Shown here: positions 55,318-56,231 of the stretch, piece by piece
Position numbering within the stretch: position 1 is the stretch's first letter
Layout: every line of letters begins with the position of its first letter
From: Coxiellaceae bacterium
Lineage (GTDB): Bacteria; Pseudomonadota; Gammaproteobacteria; Coxiellales; Coxiellaceae
Assembly (NCBI GenBank): GCA_029212885.1
Contig: JARGPC010000008.1
Coordinates: 1 to 56,231, forward strand
DNA length: 56,231 nucleotides
Direction of reading: 5' to 3'
Made by a program: the position numbers and the translations under genes
The notes under the pieces: model-generated
The model's input: only the letters and a program-made list of their open reading frames with translations
Told to the model about the DNA's origin: nothing
Databases searched by the model: none

Positions 55318-56201
55318 GTCAAATAACTGCCGCAATGGTAAAAGAATTGCGTGAGCGTACTGGTGCGCCGATGATGAAATGCAAAAAGTTTTTGCAAGAA
55401 GCAGAGGGTGATATGGATGCTGCGATCACGGCAATGCGTAAAGCTGACCCTAAGGCGGCAGATAAGCGTGCTGATAAAGTGGCGGCTGAAGGTATTATCC
55501 GTGTTGCTGTTAGTGAAGATGGTAAGAAAGCCTGGATTGCAGAGATTAACTGCGAAACTGACTTTGTAGCTCGTGATGAAAACTTTACACAATATGCCGA
55601 TCAATTGATGCAACGCATTGTTGCTGAGGGTGTGACTGATGCTGAGGCTGCTATGGCAGTAGCTTATGCGGCTGGCGAAGACAAAACGTTTGAACAAGCA
55701 CGCCAAGAATTGGTGGCTAAGATCGGTGAAAACGTTAAGTTGCGTCGCTTAGATGTGTTGCAGTCTGAAGGTTTGGTGGGTAGCTACTTACACGGAGATC
55801 GTATTGGTGTGGTGGCTGCGGTTAACCCTGCGAATGCTGATGTGGCTAAAGACATTGCTATGCATGTAGCTGCTTGTAACCCGAACGTGGTGAGTGGCGA
55901 TGATATGCCGCAAGAAGTGCTGAAAGCGGAACGTGATATTTACGTGGCGCAAGCAGCAGAAAGCGGTAAGCCTGCTGAGATCGTTGAGAAGATGGTTGAG
56001 GGTCGTGTGAAGAAGTTCTTGAAAGAGAACAGTCTTCTCGGTCAGCCATTTGTTAAAGATCCTAACCAGTCAGTTGAAGCGATGTTAAAAGCTAATGGCG
56101 ATACGAAAGTCACTGGTTTTGTGCGTTATGAAGTTGGTGAAGGTATCGAGAAGAAAGCTGATAACTTTGCTGAAGAAGTAATGGCACAAGCCGGTAAATA
56201 A
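55314..56201 (+). CDS. tsf: elongation factor Ts
   Basis: EF-Ts recycles EF-Tu by releasing GDP. The 295-residue protein has [30 protein letters not shown] in its UBA-like N-terminal domain and the signature [15 protein letters not shown]. It overlaps rpsB by 4 bases (ATGA), as in most bacteria. Confidence 0.98.
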   Translation: MSQITAAMVKELRERTGAPMMKCKKFLQEAEGDMDAAITAMRKADPKAADKRADKVAAEGIIRVAVSEDGKKAWIAEINCETDFVARDENFTQYADQLMQRIVAEGVTDAEAAMAVAYAAGEDKTFEQARQELVAKIGENVKLRRLDVLQSEGLVGSYLHGDRIGVVAAVNPANADVAKDIAMHVAACNPNVVSGDDMPQEVLKAERDIYVAQAAESGKPAEIVEKMVEGRVKKFLKENSLLGQPFVKDPNQSVEAMLKANGDTKVTGFVRYEVGEGIEKKADNFAEEVMAQAGK

Positions 56202-56217
56202 CACGCTTCGCGTGTTA
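56199..56217 (+). terminator. short hairpin at the tsf stop codon
   Basis: TAACACGC and GCGTGTTA (56199-56206 and 56210-56217) are an 8-bp inverted repeat with a 3-base loop that includes the tsf stop codon. No T-run follows before the window ends, so it may be an attenuator or mRNA-stabilising stem. Confidence 0.4.
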
Positions 56218-56231
56218 TCCTGGCTGAGAGC

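Overview
The window looks like a chromosome segment of a gammaproteobacterium, probably from the Legionellales/Coxiella-like side. The inference rests on moderately low GC, the rpsU-yqeY-dnaG-rpoD order, the sdhCDAB-sucABCD run, a PA3496-family small protein, dispersed REP-like palindromes, and proteins with eukaryote-like RCC1 and ankyrin repeats, which often mark host-associated members of this group. The lineage is inferred from content only; there is no rRNA or tRNA gene in the window.

Layout. 1-2.8 kb: possible tail of an upstream gene, an RCC1-repeat protein and a DUF4143-type ATPase. 2.8-15.7 kb: an accessory island that is the main point of interest. Read leftward from about 11.6 kb it holds a 35-codon peptide gene (11485-11592, too short for routine gene calling), an asparagine-synthetase-like lasso-peptide cyclase, a 1181-residue secreted protein, a second asparagine-synthetase-like enzyme and an ATP-grasp enzyme. 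Divergently from the same short intergenic region runs a second giant secreted protein that is a paralogue of the first. The island ends at a 120-bp diverged copy of the rpoD 3' end. 16-22 kb: alcohol dehydrogenase, then the macromolecular synthesis operon (rpsU, yqeY, dnaG, rpoD, read leftward). 22-34 kb: queC, thiL-pgpA, a MITE-like element with a 13-G tract, an ankyrin protein, a CorA/ZntB transporter, an acetyltransferase-MFS pair, a two-gene mechanosensitive channel unit, tex and an unknown gene. 34-45.5 kb: gltA divergent from sdhCDAB-sucAB-sucCD (TCA cycle; no lpd here). 45.9-53.3 kb: a 788-residue unknown membrane protein, a PA3496-family protein, an LD-carboxypeptidase, a hydrolase/NTF2-like pair divergent from a LysR regulator, and an unknown 399-residue protein. 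53.4-56.2 kb: map divergent from rpsB-tsf.

How the island may work. The small peptide has a WxxP leader motif, a Thr two residues before a plausible cleavage point, and a core with Asp at positions 8 and 9. The enzyme nine bases downstream lacks the glutaminase cysteine and carries the RGxQAADW-type segment I associate with lasso cyclases. Together they look like the A and C genes of a lasso peptide system. The usual B1 recognition protein and B2 leader protease are absent from the window. In their place are a second cyclase-like enzyme, a sugar-transfer-associated ATP-grasp enzyme and two large exported proteins, an arrangement I do not recognise as described.
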